Positions 16,815 to 25,800 of a stretch of DNA of 64,000 bases are shown one piece after another. The stretch's first letter is position 1; each line of letters starts with the position of its first letter. The translations under genes and the position numbers were made by a program. The DNA is from Clostridiales bacterium. GTDB lineage: Bacteria; Bacillota; Clostridia; Lachnospirales; Lachnospiraceae. The stretch lies in the NCBI GenBank assembly GCA_015655075.1, contig JAATFT010000091.1:1-64000 (forward strand). The letters run 5' to 3'. Below the pieces are notes generated by a model. It was not told where the DNA came from and ran no database searches. It saw nothing but the letters and a program-made list of their open reading frames with translations.

Positions 16815-18152
16815 CTAATTTCCTTGTCTTTCCAGATTTGCAAATTTAGTATATTGTGACAACCATGCAAGCTTTACCGTGCCCGTGGGGCCATTTCTTT
16901 GTTTACCTATAATTATTTCAGAAATCCCCATTTCCTCAGAATCATGATTATAATAATCATCACGGTATATAAACATAACGATATCGGCATCCTGTTCAAT
17001 GGCGCCGGATTCCCTAAGGTCAGACAGCATAGGTCTTTTATCCGGTCTTTGTTCTACCGCACGGCTTAACTGGGACAGGGCCACCACAGGTACATTAAGT
17101 TCCCTTGCCAGTCCTTTCAGGGAACGGGATATTTCCGAAATTTCCTGCTGCCTGGATTCTGACTTCTTACTTCCGATCATTAACTGTAAATAATCGATGA
17201 TAACCAGGCCAAGATTATGCTCTAATTTAAATCTTCTGCATTTAGAACGGAGTTCACCGACAGAGATACTGGAGGTGTCATCGATAATAAAATTGGAATT
17301 CCCGATCACTCTGGCACTTTCAACCAGCTTTAACCAGTCTTCATCACTTAATTCGCCGGTCCTTATGGACTGAGAATTTACCTTGGAATGCATGGACATA
17401 ATACGTTTTACCAATTGATCCTTTGACATTTCCAAACTGAATATGGCAGTGGTTATATTATTTTTTAAAACAACATGTTCCGCAATATTTAATGCGAAAG
17501 CCGTTTTACCCATGGAGGGTCTCGCGGCAATCAATATCAAATCCGACGGCTGCAAGCCCGCCGTTTTATAATCCAAATCATAAAAGCCGGTGGCAATTCC
17601 GGTTACGCTCCCTTTATTCCTTGCCGCCGCTTCAATGCTTTCCAGGGATTTAAATACAATTTCCTTAATACTTACAAAGTCGCCGAAATTCTTCTTCTGA
17701 ATTACGTCAAATATCTTCTTTTCCGTATCTTCCAGAATGGTCTCCAATTTTTCTTTATCCAGGTAACACTCGTTTGTTATGGTTTCCGTTACTTTAATTA
17801 GTTGCCTTAAAGTTGATTTTTCTTTTACGATATTGGTATAGTACCTCACATTGGCAGAGGTTGGTACGGAGGTTATTAAATTCCTGATAAATTCAAGGCT
17901 GCATAATTCAGGCGGAACATCCTTTTCTTTTAATTTATTCTGAAGAGTAATTAAATCAACCGGCTTTCCTTCATTAAAAAGCTCAAGCATGGCATCAAAT
18001 AAGACACCGTAACGCTTTTCGTAAAAGTCTTCCCCCGTAATAAATTCAGAAGCCGCAACAATGGCATCCTTATCCATGATCATGGATCCAATTACCGACT
18101 GCTCTGCTTCTGTACTATGCGGAAACACCTTTTTTATAAATGCCTCATCCAT
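16815..18152 (-). CDS. dnaB: Replicative DNA helicase
   Basis: DnaB unwinds DNA at the replication fork. This 445-residue protein has the N-terminal domain (FPHSTEAEQSVIGSMIMD, about 10-110) and the RecA-like C-terminal domain with Walker A (IAARPSMGKTAFALNIAEH), the Walker B-like LGLVIIDYLQLM, and the arginine-rich KGLARELNVPVVALSQLSRAVEQRPDKRPMLSDLRESGAIEQDADIV block. Length is normal. GGAGG lies 8 nt upstream of the ATG. It follows rplI and gdpP on the same strand, an order conserved in many Firmicutes. Confidence 0.97.
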   Translation of the reverse strand: MDEAFIKKVFPHSTEAEQSVIGSMIMDKDAIVAASEFITGEDFYEKRYGVLFDAMLELFNEGKPVDLITLQNKLKEKDVPPELCSLEFIRNLITSVPTSANVRYYTNIVKEKSTLRQLIKVTETITNECYLDKEKLETILEDTEKKIFDVIQKKNFGDFVSIKEIVFKSLESIEAAARNKGSVTGIATGFYDLDYKTAGLQPSDLILIAARPSMGKTAFALNIAEHVVLKNNITTAIFSLEMSKDQLVKRIMSMHSKVNSQSIRTGELSDEDWLKLVESARVIGNSNFIIDDTSSISVGELRSKCRRFKLEHNLGLVIIDYLQLMIGSKKSESRQQEISEISRSLKGLARELNVPVVALSQLSRAVEQRPDKRPMLSDLRESGAIEQDADIVMFIYRDDYYNHDSEEMGISEIIIGKQRNGPTGTVKLAWLSQYTKFANLERQGN

Positions 18153-18236
18153 CTGCCTTTCCTCCCATATAGTTTCAATTCCTCTAAATGTTCCTTTATA
18201 ACTAATCTTCTTATTGCTGGCTTCACCTTTACCTTC

Positions 18237-18683
18237 TTATTGCTCACTTACCTTTACCTTAAGTTCTGCAGTTACCTGAGGATGGAGTTTAACAGAAACC
18301 GTATGGGTTCCGATTGTCTTAATTGGTTCCGGGAGGTTTAATTTTTTCTTGTCAATATCCAGTCCGTGCTGGGTTTTTAGCGCGCCGGCTATTTCTTTTG
18401 ACGAGATGGAACCAAAGGTTTTGCCGCCCTCGCCGGCTTTAATTTTAACCTCCAGGTTTTTGCTTTCTAAATTTTTAGCCAAGGCCTGTGCCTCTTCCAA
18501 CAATTCTTTTTGTTTTTTAACTTCTGCAGCTTTTTTTAATTTTAAGTCATTCAGATTTTTCGCATTAGCCTCTAAACCTAATTTTTTCGGTATTATATAG
18601 TTTCTGGCATAACCATCACTTACATTTACTAAGTCTCCTCTTTTTCCCAAGGCCTTTACGTCCTGTAATAATATAACCTGCAT
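18237..18683 (-). CDS. rplI: 50S ribosomal protein L9
   Basis: L9 binds 23S rRNA at the base of the L1 stalk. This 148-residue protein has the N-terminal MQVILLQDVKALGKRGDLVNVSDGYARNYIIPK and the two-lobed form: an elongated Lys-rich helix (about 45-75) and a C-terminal domain with GKTFGSISSKEI. Its size is typical. GGAGAAATAAT lies just upstream of the ATG. It sits between gdpP (26 bp upstream) and dnaB (84 bp downstream). Confidence 0.97.
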   Translation of the reverse strand: MQVILLQDVKALGKRGDLVNVSDGYARNYIIPKKLGLEANAKNLNDLKLKKAAEVKKQKELLEEAQALAKNLESKNLEVKIKAGEGGKTFGSISSKEIAGALKTQHGLDIDKKKLNLPEPIKTIGTHTVSVKLHPQVTAELKVKVSEQ

Positions 18684-18709
18684 ATATTATTTCTCCTTTC
18701 AAATAAAAA

Positions 18710-20770
18710 CTATAATTCTCCTTCTTGCTTCATAGCCGACAGAGTGACTTTCAGGTTATTAACCGCTTCTGTCAGGGTAGAGTTGGTAAACTGAGTGCCT
18801 GCAACACTCATATGCCCTCCCCCTCCAAGACGTTCCATAATCAGTTGTACATTTACTTCATCAATGGAGCGAGCGCTTAAATATATTTTATCATGAAACT
18901 CGGTAAATACAAAGGTTGCTCTGATATTGGTAATATTCAGCAATTCATTTGCAACCTGGGCGCCCAATACCGTAGGACTGTTGATACCGACACTGGAACA
19001 AACGGTAATGGCATAATGGTCCAGATAAACCTCCGTTGCACTGATTGCTTCCGCTTTGGTTTTATATTCATCCATATCGCTGCGGAATGCCTTGCGGATA
19101 CGGGTTACATCAGCTCCGTTCCTTTTTAGAAACGCCGCTGCCTCAAATGTCCTTACACCGGTTTTCGTCAGGAAATTGTTGGTATCTATCATAATTCCGG
19201 CATACATGGCATCTGCTTCCACCTGTTTTAGCCTTAAACCGTCACCGATGTATTGGAGGATTTCCGCAACCATTTCACAAGAAGAGGAAGCATAGGGTTC
19301 AATATAGGACAAAACTGCGTTTTCGATCGCTTCACCGGTCTGGCGATGATGATCCAGTATTACTATGGTTCTGGTTAAGGACAGCAATTCTTTGCACTCC
19401 GTATAATTGGGCCTGTTTACATCCACAATGACCAATAGGGTGTTACTATCCACCGCACCCATCGCCTGTTCCCCTTTTAGGAACATATCCTCCTCATAAT
19501 CCGGATTGTTAATAAATCTGGTCATTAACGGGCGGACCGAGGTGGTTACTTCATTTATTACAATATGGGCTTTTTTATTTAAAGTCTTAGCAATACGGTA
19601 AATTCCGATTCCTGCTCCAAAAGAGTCCACATCCCCGATTGCATGTCCCATAATGACTACCTTATCCTTGGCTTCTACAAATTCCTTGAGAGCATGGGCT
19701 TTTACCCTTGCCTTAACCCTTGTACTCTTTTCTAACTGGATACTCTTTCCGCCGTAATAAAGAAGCTTTTCCCCGTCTTTTACTACGGCCTGGTCGCCGC
19801 CCCTGCCTAAAGCCAGATCAATAGCAGCTCTTGCATATTCATAGCCTAACAGGTAGGAATCCGTATTCACACCCAGACCGATACTGATGGTAACAGACAT
19901 TTCATTTCCGATATTTACGGCACGTACTTCTTCCAGCAGACTGAATTTACCGGATTGCAGCTGGGGAAGGTATTTCTGCTTAAACATAAAAATGTATTTA
20001 TCCTTTTCCAGCTTTTTTACAATGGCATCAATACTTTGCATATATTTATTGATTTTACGGTCTATCAATGCTATTAACAGAGAACGTCTTACTTCGTCAA
20101 TGGTTTCTAAAGCTTCTTCATAATTATCAATATACAAAAGACCCGTAATCATCTTCTGGTCATAATTTTCCCGTATCAAGGTCTTAATTTCTGTTTCATC
20201 ATAGATATACATGGCAATTAAAGCATTGGGATCACTTAATCCCATGTTATCCTCCTGGTATTCTAACGGAGCACTGTCTGAAAAATCAACCGCAATAATT
20301 TTTCTTAATATAATTTTATAATGGCTGTCATTTTTAGATGCCCTGACAGTCTTATCCTGCATGTCTCTTGGCAGGACTAAGGACGTTATTTCCGGAAATA
20401 CGTTGGATACAGATTTTCGGGCAGCCTTTTCATCTTGGATAATATCCAGAAATTCATAATTTCCCCACAGCAGCCTCCCTTCATAATCCAAAATTGCATA
20501 GGGGAGAGCCATTTCCTTTAATAACTGCTTCTGCACTTGTCCATAATCAGCAGCATAGCGGATTAAATCTCCTATTATAGCAGGTCTTCTGAAAAAGTAC
20601 AGAAGCATCGCTATCACAACGTACAGAACCACAAAGCCAAGCATTACGATCCCTGCCTTCCGGTCTATCATGTATATACTGATATTCATGCACACCAGTA
20701 ACAGTGACAGCACAATGGGCCACCGTAAATACGCCTTCAACGCTCCTTTTACTTTAATATATCTTTTCAT
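18710..20770 (-). CDS. gdpP: Cyclic-di-AMP phosphodiesterase GdpP
   Basis: This 686-residue membrane enzyme hydrolyses c-di-AMP to pApA. It has two N-terminal membrane segments (about residues 15-60), a PAS-like region (about 80-160), a degenerate GGDEF domain (about 180-320, ending with AAIDLALGRGGDQAVVK) and a DHH/DHHA1 phosphoesterase (about 360-680). The latter shows VIMGHAIGDVDSFGAGIGIY, VIVDVNRPNYTE, ILDHHRQTG and, in DHHA1, RLGGGGHMSVAGTQ. The GHAIGDVDS replaces the canonical DHH-first motif of other subfamilies but retains Asp. GGAGC lies near the start. It heads the gdpP-rplI-dnaB cluster. Confidence 0.95.
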   Translation of the reverse strand: MKRYIKVKGALKAYLRWPIVLSLLLVCMNISIYMIDRKAGIVMLGFVVLYVVIAMLLYFFRRPAIIGDLIRYAADYGQVQKQLLKEMALPYAILDYEGRLLWGNYEFLDIIQDEKAARKSVSNVFPEITSLVLPRDMQDKTVRASKNDSHYKIILRKIIAVDFSDSAPLEYQEDNMGLSDPNALIAMYIYDETEIKTLIRENYDQKMITGLLYIDNYEEALETIDEVRRSLLIALIDRKINKYMQSIDAIVKKLEKDKYIFMFKQKYLPQLQSGKFSLLEEVRAVNIGNEMSVTISIGLGVNTDSYLLGYEYARAAIDLALGRGGDQAVVKDGEKLLYYGGKSIQLEKSTRVKARVKAHALKEFVEAKDKVVIMGHAIGDVDSFGAGIGIYRIAKTLNKKAHIVINEVTTSVRPLMTRFINNPDYEEDMFLKGEQAMGAVDSNTLLVIVDVNRPNYTECKELLSLTRTIVILDHHRQTGEAIENAVLSYIEPYASSSCEMVAEILQYIGDGLRLKQVEADAMYAGIMIDTNNFLTKTGVRTFEAAAFLKRNGADVTRIRKAFRSDMDEYKTKAEAISATEVYLDHYAITVCSSVGINSPTVLGAQVANELLNITNIRATFVFTEFHDKIYLSARSIDEVNVQLIMERLGGGGHMSVAGTQFTNSTLTEAVNNLKVTLSAMKQEGEL

Positions 20771-20935
20771 TTTCCCATGCTCCTTATAAAATCTATTTCA
20801 GATAAAAAAACAGCCCTAATCTTCCTTATACTTTATTGTGATGTACATTATACCATTTATGGTCCTGGAATTAAAGATTTTTTTTAATCGAATCAGAGAT
20901 TTCGAATTTCATTTCCAGTAAAAATTTTTTTTTAC

Positions 20936-21101
20936 CTAGAGCGTGTCTGAAAAATGCTTGTGCCGGGCTGGGCGTTCCACTTTGTGGGAGACAAGGAGCG
21001 ATTTTGGGAGCGTAGTGGTTCTGCGTTTCCAAAACCTCGACGCAGTATACCGCAAAGTGGAGCGGTCAGAACGGTGCAATGAGTTTTCAGATACGCTCTA
21101 G
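20936..21101. repeat. 166-bp palindromic element, CTAG ends
   Basis: The ends CTAGAGCGTGTCTGAAAA and TTTTCAGATACGCTCTAG are inverted copies, and the inner part (TTCCACTTTGTGGG and CCGCAAAGTGGA) also pairs. The interior is much more GC-rich than the flanks. Its length equals that of the element at 42981-43146, which also begins and ends with CTAG. Part of the left end, GGCGTGTCTGAAAAA, recurs at 46294-46308. Best explained as a MITE, though no matching transposase is seen. Confidence 0.75.
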
Positions 21102-21319
21102 CTGTAATGATGCATCGCTTTTTTGTTCCTATAATAAACTTATCAATAATGATTTCTAATAGAGTGTTAATTTGGCTTTAAAATTGTTCATGTATAAATA
21201 GAAAAAAATAACAAAAACAAAAAATATAGCTATAAAGTTAATAAAATTAAGTTTGTATGTATTGATATTTGGATATATAAAGAAATAAAATTAATTTTAT
21301 AAGTTAGTAAAAAATGGTA

Positions 21320-21347
21320 TTGACAATAAAAATTGTTCATGTATTAT
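21320..21347 (+). promoter_or_regulatory. Promoter-like pair upstream of the first PII gene
   Basis: TTGACA (21320-21325) is followed after 16 bp by TATTAT (21342-21347). If active, its transcript would have a leader of roughly 270 nt containing the whole 163-bp palindromic element. Confidence 0.5.
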
Positions 21348-21433
21348 TATATAACATATAAACAGCACACATGCAGCAAATTATAACTGCTGAAAGGTAG
21401 TTATACTTTAAGGGCTCACACAGGTTCCAATTA

Positions 21434-21596
21434 GAGTACTCTCGGAAACTCTTTGTATGCAGATTTGTGAGATAATTTTTTGTGAGATATGCACAAATTT
21501 ATAAGGCGTACGTGGAGCGTATGTTGATTAAATTTGTGTGCAGCTGACGAAAAATCAGCCGCAAAGATGCGTACAGGGGAGTTTCCGAGAGTGCTC
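21434..21596. repeat. 163-bp palindromic element, copy A, upstream of PII gene
   Basis: The termini GAGTACTCTCGGAAACTC and GAGTTTCCGAGAGTGCTC are near-perfect inverted copies, and the arms pair along most of their length (TGCACAAATTTA with TAAATTTGTGTGCA). It differs from copy B (24686-24848) at about 9 of 163 positions, with no length change. It ends 28 nt before the start codon of the PII gene, just before its ribosome binding site. It could be a MITE or a structured leader. Confidence 0.85.
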
Positions 21597-21624
21597 CAAT
21601 TAATGAAAAGAGAGGAGGTGCAAT

Positions 21625-21963
21625 ATGAAAAAGCTTATTATTATAGTTAATTCGGGAAAATTTGAAGAAGTTAAGCGGATTTTAGAATCCTGTGCAGTGT
21701 ATGGAATGATGATTACCAATATCATGGGATATGGAAATCAAAAAGGGTATACAAGAATTTACGGCGGAATCAAATATTCATCCAATATACTTATGAAGAC
21801 AAAGATAGAAACTGTGGCAGATGATGAAACAATTGATATATTAATTAAGCTTTTAACAGATAAAATGAGTACCGGTAATCATGGTGATGGTAAAATATTC
21901 ATAAAGAATGTTAAGGATGTTATCCGGATCCGTACCGGAGAACATGGAGAGATTGCATTATAA
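21625..21963 (+). CDS. Divergent PII family signalling protein
   Basis: PII trimers bind ATP/ADP and 2-oxoglutarate and control transporters and enzymes through the T-loop. This 112-residue protein has GYGNQKGYTRIYGGIKY (T-loop base and loop), Gln39, Lys58, Tyr51 and the B-loop TGNHGDGKIF; the tail IRTGEHGE is also canonical. It differs from the Amt-linked PII at 30506 in the T-loop: residue 47 is Gly instead of Arg and residue 50 is Lys instead of Glu. In GlnK, Arg47 plugs the Amt pore, so this copy probably has another target. GAGGAGG precedes the ATG. It is followed by its own terminator and then the dehydrogenase, MATE and opp genes. Confidence 0.92.
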   Translation: MKKLIIIVNSGKFEEVKRILESCAVYGMMITNIMGYGNQKGYTRIYGGIKYSSNILMKTKIETVADDETIDILIKLLTDKMSTGNHGDGKIFIKNVKDVIRIRTGEHGEIAL

Positions 21964-21994
21964 ATGAATATGGATTAGCAATACTTAACTAACA

Positions 21995-22042
21995 AAGAAG
22001 ATAGTGAATCGTATCTATAGAGGTTCGGCATCTTCTTTTTTA
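21995..22042 (+). terminator. Terminator after the first PII gene
   Basis: AAGAAGATAGTGAA pairs with TTCGGCATCTTCTT, followed by TTTTTTATTT. It probably makes the PII gene at least partly monocistronic. Confidence 0.75.
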
Positions 22043-22090
22043 TTTCTCACAGGTAGATTTACAGACTAATTGATTGATGGAGGAAGTTTG

Positions 22091-23092
22091 ATGAAGGTTG
22101 TTGTAATACAATCGGAAGCAATAGGAGGGATTCCAAAATATGAAGATTTAATGGCGGAATGGTACAGACAGTTTGAAAATATAAGCGGGGTTGATGATGT
22201 ACAGTATTATAAAGGATTTAATTTAAGTAATATTGAGGAGATTATTGGTGATGCTGATGCCGTACTTGGAGTTTGGATCCGGGAAAATCTGATTACCGAA
22301 GAGTTTTTAGATAGACATCCCAATCTTAAATACATTGCCACATTTGCTCATGGATTCGGTACCTTTGATCTAAAAGCGACAAAAAGAAGAGGTGTAACTA
22401 TTACAAATACCGTATACGGTGACATAACAATTGCACAATATGCAATGGCTTTACTCCTTGATATTTGCCATGGTGTTTCACTTCATGACAATTACTATAA
22501 AAATGAGATATGGAAGTCGAAAGATAAAACCTTCGGTTTAAGAGTATTAACAAGGCAGATTGAATTATATGAGAAAACCTTTGGAATAGTGGGGTTGGGG
22601 AATATTGGATTGTGTGCTGCCAGAATGGCACAGGGATTCGGAATGAAAGTAATTGCTTATAGCAGAACGAAAAAAGAAGGTACCGAATACAGCTTTATTA
22701 AGCAGGTATCCCTTGACGAATTACTTGAACAGAGTGACGTCATCTCCCTGCATGCACCATTCAATCCCGGCAGTGCAAATATGATTAATAAGGATACAAT
22801 TGCAAAGATGAAGAAAGGCGTGATATTAATTAATACGGCAAGAGGCGGTTTAATTAACGAACCGGATCTGATTGAAGCATTGAACAGCGGAAAAGTCTAT
22901 GCGGCCGGATTGGATGTTGTAGTAGGTGAACCTTTACAGGAAAGATGTGCATTAATGGATTGCAGGAATACGAGAATCACACAGCATATCGCATGGGCGC
23001 CCAGCGAATCAAGAATCAGGGCTATTAAAATAGCCGCAGAAAATTTTAAAAACTGGCTTAACGGAAATCCATCAAGTGTAATTAATAAATAA
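22091..23092 (+). CDS. D-isomer 2-hydroxyacid dehydrogenase
   Basis: It reduces a 2-oxoacid to a D-2-hydroxyacid, or the reverse, using NAD(H). The 333-residue protein shows the Rossmann fingerprint FGIVGLGNIGLCAARMAQGFGMKVIAYSR (about 150-178), the substrate-binding INTARGGLINEPDLIEAL (catalytic Arg), GLDVVVGEP (Glu) and the ITQHIAWAP His. The substrate cannot be told from sequence; phosphoglycerate, lactate and branched-chain hydroxyacid dehydrogenases share these motifs. GGAGG lies 7 nt before the chosen ATG; the frame extends upstream but without a good site. It lies between the PII gene and a MATE exporter. Confidence 0.9.
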   Translation: MKVVVIQSEAIGGIPKYEDLMAEWYRQFENISGVDDVQYYKGFNLSNIEEIIGDADAVLGVWIRENLITEEFLDRHPNLKYIATFAHGFGTFDLKATKRRGVTITNTVYGDITIAQYAMALLLDICHGVSLHDNYYKNEIWKSKDKTFGLRVLTRQIELYEKTFGIVGLGNIGLCAARMAQGFGMKVIAYSRTKKEGTEYSFIKQVSLDELLEQSDVISLHAPFNPGSANMINKDTIAKMKKGVILINTARGGLINEPDLIEALNSGKVYAAGLDVVVGEPLQERCALMDCRNTRITQHIAWAPSESRIRAIKIAAENFKNWLNGNPSSVINK

Positions 23093-23133
23093 GACAGACT
23101 TTTACTTTATTTTAATAAGAAAGGTTGTTTAGA

Positions 23134-24576
23134 ATGAGTTCTAAAGTGAATTATACTGACAGAATGGGAAACGAAAAGCTATTTCCTTTGTTGGTATCCA
23201 TGTCAGTTCCGGGTATACTCGGAACCATGACTACTTTCTTTTATCAGACCATAGATAAAATATTTGTTGGACAGTATGTTGGCAGAGATGCATTAGGTGC
23301 TATTTCGGTGTTAAGTCCTGTGAACAATATAGTCATAGCCTTAAATCTTTTCATAACAGTCGGCGGAGCAGCAATGTTATCGCTGAATATGGGAAAACAG
23401 GATTTTGATAAGGCTAATAAATTATTTACTAATATAGTAGTTCAGGCATTTACTATGTCAGCGGTTTTAGCAATAATATTTTCCCTATTTACGGAACAGT
23501 TTGTTACTATGTGTGGAACACCGCCAAGTTCCTCAATATTTATATATGCGGTAGATTTTCTAAGGATTACTGCTCCGGGACAGATATTTAATATGCTGAA
23601 TGTTGGATTGGCGGCAGTGATTCGTTCAGAGGGTAACACAAAATATTCCCTGTATGCCAGTATTGTGGGAGCCGTACTGAATATATTTCTTAATATTATT
23701 TGTGTCGCGCTGTTGGGATGGGGTATTAAAGGAAGCGCATTAGCAACAGTGGCCAGCCAGCTGGTTGGAGCAATCTTTAGCGGGATGTATTTTATAGGTA
23801 AACGAAGTGTACTAAGATGGGTTGGCTTCCACTGTATCAGTATACGGCAGATGTTCCAGATAGCCAGGATGGGAATTGCTCCATCAATTTTTCAGATGCT
23901 TAGCTTCACAGCCAATATTATCATTAACCGTTCCTTAAAATATTATGGAGACTTAGATTCTGTTTATTCGGCAATTGGAGGAGGAGACTTGGCAATTTCA
24001 GCAGTCGCCGTAGTAAATACCGTTGATCAGTTCATAATTTCACTGACATCCGGTATCAATCAGGCGGTATCACCGGTCATAAGCTATAATTATGGAAGAA
24101 GGTTATATAAAAGAGTGCGGAAAGCTTCCCTTATTTCGCAGATTATGGCATTCGCTTTTGCAATTGTAATCTGGGTTTCCATGATGCTTCTTCCGGAGAT
24201 GTTATTCAATATCTTCAGCAATGGTGACAAAGACTTAATCAGTTACGGTGTTATGGCAATGAGGATAACAAAAATTTTTGCAGCTTTTGGAGGATATCAA
24301 ATGTTGGTTTCAATGTATTTCTCAGCAATTGGTAAACCTCAGGTTGCAACGTTGGTATCGTTATCACGAAATGGAATTTTTCTGATACCGGGATTGCTCA
24401 TATTACCCTCAGTATTTGGATTGACAGGAGTGCTGCTGGCTAATCCTGTTTCGGACGGATTCTCATTAATTGTGGTAACTTTTATGTATGGAAAGGAGAT
24501 GAAACGACTTAAGTCATTACGGGATGGAGAAATGATTGAAAGTAAAAACTTAATGTTAAAAAAACAAGCAAGTTAA
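23134..24576 (+). CDS. MATE family efflux transporter
   Basis: This 480-residue protein has about 12 predicted membrane segments and MATE signatures: SVPGILGTMTTFFYQTIDKIFVGQYVGRDALGAISVLSPV at the N-terminus, FLRITAPGQIFNMLNVGLAAVIRSEGNTKYSLYASIVGAVLNIFLN, and a second repeat with MRITKIFAAFGGYQMLVSMYFSAIGKPQVA. Such proteins export cationic drugs or metabolites driven by Na+ or H+; the substrate is unknown. The ATG at 23134 is chosen, although the ribosome binding site (AAAGG) is weak. It is 41 bp after the dehydrogenase, so the two are probably one transcript. Confidence 0.92.
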   Translation: MSSKVNYTDRMGNEKLFPLLVSMSVPGILGTMTTFFYQTIDKIFVGQYVGRDALGAISVLSPVNNIVIALNLFITVGGAAMLSLNMGKQDFDKANKLFTNIVVQAFTMSAVLAIIFSLFTEQFVTMCGTPPSSSIFIYAVDFLRITAPGQIFNMLNVGLAAVIRSEGNTKYSLYASIVGAVLNIFLNIICVALLGWGIKGSALATVASQLVGAIFSGMYFIGKRSVLRWVGFHCISIRQMFQIARMGIAPSIFQMLSFTANIIINRSLKYYGDLDSVYSAIGGGDLAISAVAVVNTVDQFIISLTSGINQAVSPVISYNYGRRLYKRVRKASLISQIMAFAFAIVIWVSMMLLPEMLFNIFSNGDKDLISYGVMAMRITKIFAAFGGYQMLVSMYFSAIGKPQVATLVSLSRNGIFLIPGLLILPSVFGLTGVLLANPVSDGFSLIVVTFMYGKEMKRLKSLRDGEMIESKNLMLKKQAS

Positions 24577-24597
24577 TAAAACTTTAACTATAAAACG

Positions 24598-24632
24598 AAG
24601 GCGTTTGCATGATATTATGTGAACGCTTTTAT
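24598..24632 (+). terminator. Terminator after the MATE gene
   Basis: AAGGCGTTTGCAT pairs with ATGTGAACGCTTTT around ATATT and is followed by ATTATT. It separates the MATE gene from the opp operon. Confidence 0.7.
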
Positions 24633-24634
24633 TA

Positions 24635-24661
24635 TCTCATAGGAAATTGCATCCTATAAGA
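24635..24661. repeat. Short GGAAAT hairpin
   Basis: TCTCATAGGA and TCCTATAAGA are inverted copies around AATTGCA. Similar hairpins with GGAAATTGCATCC occur at 11538-11562, and the GGAAAT/ATTTCC core occurs at 3005-3035 and 15018-15036. Confidence 0.6.
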
Positions 24662-24685
24662 TAAAAAGCCCTCCGGGCAGATTTA

Positions 24686-24848
24686 GAGTACTCTCGGAAA
24701 CTCTTTGTATGCAGATTTGTGAGATGATTTTTTGTCAGCTATGCACAAATTTATGAGGCGTACATGGAGCGTACGTTGATTAAATTCGTGTGCAGCCGGC
24801 GAAAAATCAGCCGCAAAGATGCGTACAGGGGAGTTTCCGAGAGTGCTC
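24686..24848. repeat. 163-bp palindromic element, copy B, upstream of oppB
   Basis: This second copy of the element at 21434-21596 has exactly the same length and differs at about 9 positions. It ends 24 nt before the oppB start. Two of the changes (GTGAGAT to GTCAGCT in the left arm) improve pairing with the right arm. The opp promoter would have to lie within or upstream of this element, because a terminator lies at 24598-24632. Confidence 0.85.
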
Positions 24849-24872
24849 CTTTAATGAAAGGAGTGAGAGATT

Positions 24873-25787
24873 ATGATTAAGTACATAATTAAAAGAATAT
24901 TGATAGGTATTATCACGATGCTTGTTTTGATAACAGTAACATTTTTTCTGGTAAGACTAATGCCGGGAAGCCCATTTGAAGCTGAGAATGTTTCAGCCTC
25001 CATGATTGGAACTTTAGAAAAAGAGTATGGCTTGGATCAGCCGCTGTATAAACAGTATATCAATTATATTGACAAGGTTTTGCATGGTGATTTGGGTGTT
25101 TCTTATAAAAAAGGTATTTCAATTAAAGAATTAATAAAAAGAGGTGCTCCTGCAACAATGAGTCTGGGAATAATCACTTTTATTGTATCTGCCGTAATAG
25201 GAATAATCCTTGGCATCTGGCAGGCTACTACGAAAAGTGAATTCATTAGAGGTTTACTGGTATCTTATGCAACGCTGGGAGTCAGTCTTCCTAATTTTAT
25301 AACTGCATTATTGTTAATTATGGTATTTGGTGTCTGGTTACATTTATTACAAATTGTGGGGTTATCAACACCCAAACATTATATATTACCGGTAATAGCT
25401 CAATCCTTTGGACCGATAGCAACGATTTCCCGTTTAGTAAAGACCACTTATACGGAAGCAATGCAGCAGGATTATGTTATTATGGCGAGAGCTAAGGGAT
25501 TGGATAAAATGCATATATCCATACGGCACATTTTAAAAAATGCAATAATACCGGTAATTACTTATTTTGGCCCATGTATTGCATTCCTGTTAACCGGCAG
25601 CTTTGTTGTAGAAAGCTTGTTTTCAATTCCCGGCATTGGAAAGGAATTTGTAAATGCAATATCCAATAGAGATTATACCGTTGTAATGGGTCTCTCTATT
25701 TTTATTGGTGCAGCTATTATAATTGCAAATTTGATAGTTGATATCATTTGTTCCTTTGTTGATCCAAGAATTAAATTAACGAATTAA
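24873..25787 (+). CDS. oppB: Peptide ABC transporter permease (OppB/DppB)
   Basis: This 304-residue membrane protein starts IKYIIKRILIGIITMLVLITVTFFLVRLMPGSPF, the typical OppB N-terminus, and carries the EAA-loop TYTEAMQQDYVIMARAKGLDKMHISIRHILKNAIIPVI that contacts the ATPases. Six membrane segments are predicted. It forms the translocation pore with the OppC protein encoded 13 bp downstream. AAAGGAG lies 9 nt upstream of the ATG. It is the first gene of oppBCDFA, an unusual order with the binding protein last. Confidence 0.95.
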   Translation: MIKYIIKRILIGIITMLVLITVTFFLVRLMPGSPFEAENVSASMIGTLEKEYGLDQPLYKQYINYIDKVLHGDLGVSYKKGISIKELIKRGAPATMSLGIITFIVSAVIGIILGIWQATTKSEFIRGLLVSYATLGVSLPNFITALLLIMVFGVWLHLLQIVGLSTPKHYILPVIAQSFGPIATISRLVKTTYTEAMQQDYVIMARAKGLDKMHISIRHILKNAIIPVITYFGPCIAFLLTGSFVVESLFSIPGIGKEFVNAISNRDYTVVMGLSIFIGAAIIIANLIVDIICSFVDPRIKLTN

Positions 25788-25800
25788 AGGAGGATCGGTT

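Larger units (their letters stand above)
20771..21624. other. Intergenic region with two large palindromic elements
   Basis: The 854-bp gap between divergent gdpP and the first PII gene holds a 166-bp element at 20936-21101, a very AT-rich stretch with the motif AAATTGTTCATGTAT repeated at about 21179 and 21330, a promoter-like pair at 21320-21347, and a 163-bp element at 21434-21596. No coding frame is credible. Confidence 0.7.

Noticed and set aside
21434-21596. Known riboswitch or T-box leader before the PII gene
   Set aside because: No T-box sequence, specifier loop or known riboswitch core was recognised; the copy upstream of oppB is near-identical, which suggests a repeat element rather than a ligand-specific leader.
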